Origin: Xenoacremonium recifei
Taxonomy: Eukaryota > Ascomycota > Sordariomycetes > Hypocreales > Nectriaceae
NCBI GenBank assembly: GCA_012184525.1
Contig: WOFQ01000007.1
Span: 496,001 to 560,000 of the forward strand
Direction: 5' to 3'
Length of the DNA: 64,000 nt
The notes under the pieces were generated by a model. That model was not told the origin of the DNA and made no database searches. It saw only the letters and a list, made by a program, of their open reading frames with translations. The translations under genes and the position numbers were made by a program. This document shows positions 62,505 through 64,000 of this stretch, in pieces (within the stretch, counting starts at the first letter, position 1; each line of letters opens with the position of its first letter).

Positions 62505-64000
62505 ATGTTCCGTCTCTCCGGCCAAGTTTGGGCCGTGATAGGGGTTATTCTGGTATACGCGATATACAGGCTCTTGCAGGTTGGAAAGCGAGATCCACGC
62601 ATGCCCCCCGGGCCTCCAACCGTTCCAATCCTGGGCAATATGCACATGATTCCGACGACTGGTCTGGGGAAAAAGTGAGATCATGAATCTTTGGTGTACA
62701 AAAGGCCTGTTGCTTACGCTAAGAATCATAGATTTATGGAGTGGTCCAAGCAGTACGGCAAGATCTACTCGCTCAAGATTGGGTCTGGCAATATCATCGT
62801 TATATGTGACCGCAAGGCAGTCCATGAAATGCTGGACAAGAAGGGGAGCATCTATTCGGACCGGCCCCCCAATATTGTCCCATTGTTCATAACCCGTGGA
62901 GACCATATGACCATGGAGGTTCAAGGCCCTTCTTGGCGGGAAAAGCGAACTGTGGTAACCCGAAATCTGAATCCCAAGTCTTTAGATGAAAAGCATTACC
63001 GGGTACAGGAGGCTGAGTAGGTCACCATTGATATTCGTGATGCCCTTCGTGCTTGCACTAACAGTGTCACAAGAGCTACGATTCTCATGAATCGCCTTTT
63101 GGATGATCCAGACAATTTCTATTCATACTCGAGGCTCTACGCCTCCTCCGTTGCGGCTGTCCTTGCCTGGGGATTCCGCGCTAACAGCCTTGATTGCTTC
63201 TGGTTTAAGGATGTTTCTAGGATGATCGAAAAGGTTTGGGACACCCGCTCTAGTCTGACTTGATGCATTTGCTAAACTGGTTCATTAGTGGCTTCAAGCA
63301 ATCGAGCCTGGTGCTAATCCGCCAGTTGACCTCATTCCCTGGTTGTGGTATATACCCGGAAAGTGGAAGTCGCGGGCCTACATGATGCGAGACTACATGG
63401 ATAATATTTGGGGTCGCGCACGAGCAATGGTTGATGAAAGGCGAGCTAGAGGCGACAAGCGTGAATGTATGATCGATGCCAAGCTGGATGAGTACGGCAA
63501 GAATGGTTGGCCGATGTCACAGCATGCCTTCAATAATCTCTTTGGGGAACTGATGGAAGCTGGTGCCGATACCACTGCTAATCAAGTCCTTACTCTGATC
63601 CTGGCATTGGCTAAATGGCCAGAGTACCAGGAGAAGGCTCGGAAAGAGATTGATCTTGTTTGTGGGACGGAACGCTCTCCTCTCTTCTCCGACTTTGCAG
63701 AAATGCCTTATGTCAATGCTATAGTAAAAGAAGGGCTCAGATGGCGACCGACGTAAGTACTTACTCTTATTTCTCAGGATCAATTAGTAACGCCACGATA
63801 GTTCCGATCTTGGTCTCCCTCATACTGTTACAAAGGGTAAGTCTTGCAAACTCCAGATAAGGATGATATCTCTCCCTGTTTCTAACATAAGAACAATCCA
63901 GATGATGTATACGAGGGTATGCTCATTCCAAAGGGTAGCACAATCTTCGTCGGTGTTTGGGCTATGCACCATGACAAAGACCATTATGACGATCATGAGG
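62505..64000 (+). CDS. Cytochrome P450 monooxygenase (second of tandem pair), truncated by window end
   Basis: Partial gene; visible exons: 62505-62674, 62732-63016, 63074-63233, 63289-63752, 63802-63836, 63902 onward. About 405 residues are present. N-terminal anchor (VWAVIGVILVYAIYRLL), hinge MPPGPPTVPILGNMHMIP, I-helix LMEAGADTTANQV, and ExxR in VKEGLRW. The haem-binding loop lies beyond the edge. A TAG in the raw frame at 63018-63020 is inside the intron 63017-63073 (GTAGGT donor, CACTAAC branch-like site). It shares intron positions and blocks (VVTRNLNPKSLDEKH, EPGANPPVD, ADTT) with the upstream P450, so the two arose by duplication and have diverged strongly. It probably catalyses a different hydroxylation in the same pathway. 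Confidence 0.9.

Noticed and set aside
63017..63073. In-frame TAG in the second P450 suggesting a pseudogene
   Set aside because: A GTAGGT donor, a CACTAAC branch-like site and a CACAAG acceptor remove it and give the expected EAEATILMNRLL sequence.
32437..64000. Search for a core PKS, NRPS or terpene synthase
   Set aside because: No frame shows ketosynthase, adenylation or terpene synthase motifs, so the cluster was not called a polyketide or peptide biosynthetic cluster.
1..64000. CRISPR arrays, prokaryotic operons or Shine-Dalgarno sites
   Set aside because: The introns and gene families are eukaryotic; no regularly spaced repeats were seen.

Overview
The window is nuclear DNA from a filamentous ascomycete (Pezizomycotina). 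The evidence is short GT-AG introns (mostly 48-85 bp) that interrupt almost every gene, two Zn2Cys6 regulators, a LaeA-like methyltransferase, a TRI12-type MFS pump, HOPS/CORVET and ribosome-biogenesis genes of fungal type, and many P450/SDR-type genes. All gene models below were joined by hand from six-frame reading plus splice-site and reading-phase checks. Species cannot be named from the sequence alone.

Left part, about 1-30.8 kb (GC-rich, mostly conserved genes with long GC-rich spacers): Zn2Cys6 regulator (3429-6204), prolyl-4-hydroxylase-like dioxygenase, PEBP-like protein, GPI-type aspartic protease, V-ATPase proteolipid, VPS18, LaeA-like methyltransferase, NDP-glucose 4,6-dehydratase, SLC35-type transporter carrying an in-frame TAG, and a head-to-head ribosome-biogenesis pair RPF1/NOC3.

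Boundary, 30.8-32.4 kb: no gene. It holds a 425-bp foldback MITE with 41-bp terminal inverted repeats and an exact 9-bp target duplication. It lies between two diverged direct copies of a roughly 160-bp segment. Base composition drops here.

Right part, 32.4-64 kb (lower GC): one contiguous metabolic gene cluster running off the right edge. In order: NADPH-cytochrome P450 reductase, FAH-family hydrolase, dimeric alpha/beta-barrel (DABB) protein, two-domain VOC extradiol dioxygenase, cytochrome b5, SDR, second DABB protein, SDR, SDR, SnoaL-like protein, zinc alcohol dehydrogenase, TRI12-type MFS transporter, SDR, Zn2Cys6 activator, phenol-hydroxylase-type flavoprotein, and two related P450s (the last cut by the window end). 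It has its own P450 redox partners (CPR and b5), a flavoprotein aromatic hydroxylase, a ring-cleaving dioxygenase and a C-C hydrolase. That is the logic of an aromatic-ring hydroxylation and meta-cleavage pathway, either catabolic or used to open an aromatic natural product. No polyketide, peptide or terpene synthase is in the window.

The strongest unlisted signal is a shared 14-bp promoter motif, CGG-N4-(A/T)TTT-CGG or close variants (a CGG-N8-CGG direct repeat). It is present in every intergenic region that serves as a promoter in the right-hand cluster, including that of the cluster's own Zn2Cys6 gene, which suggests a single self-regulated regulon of at least 17 genes.
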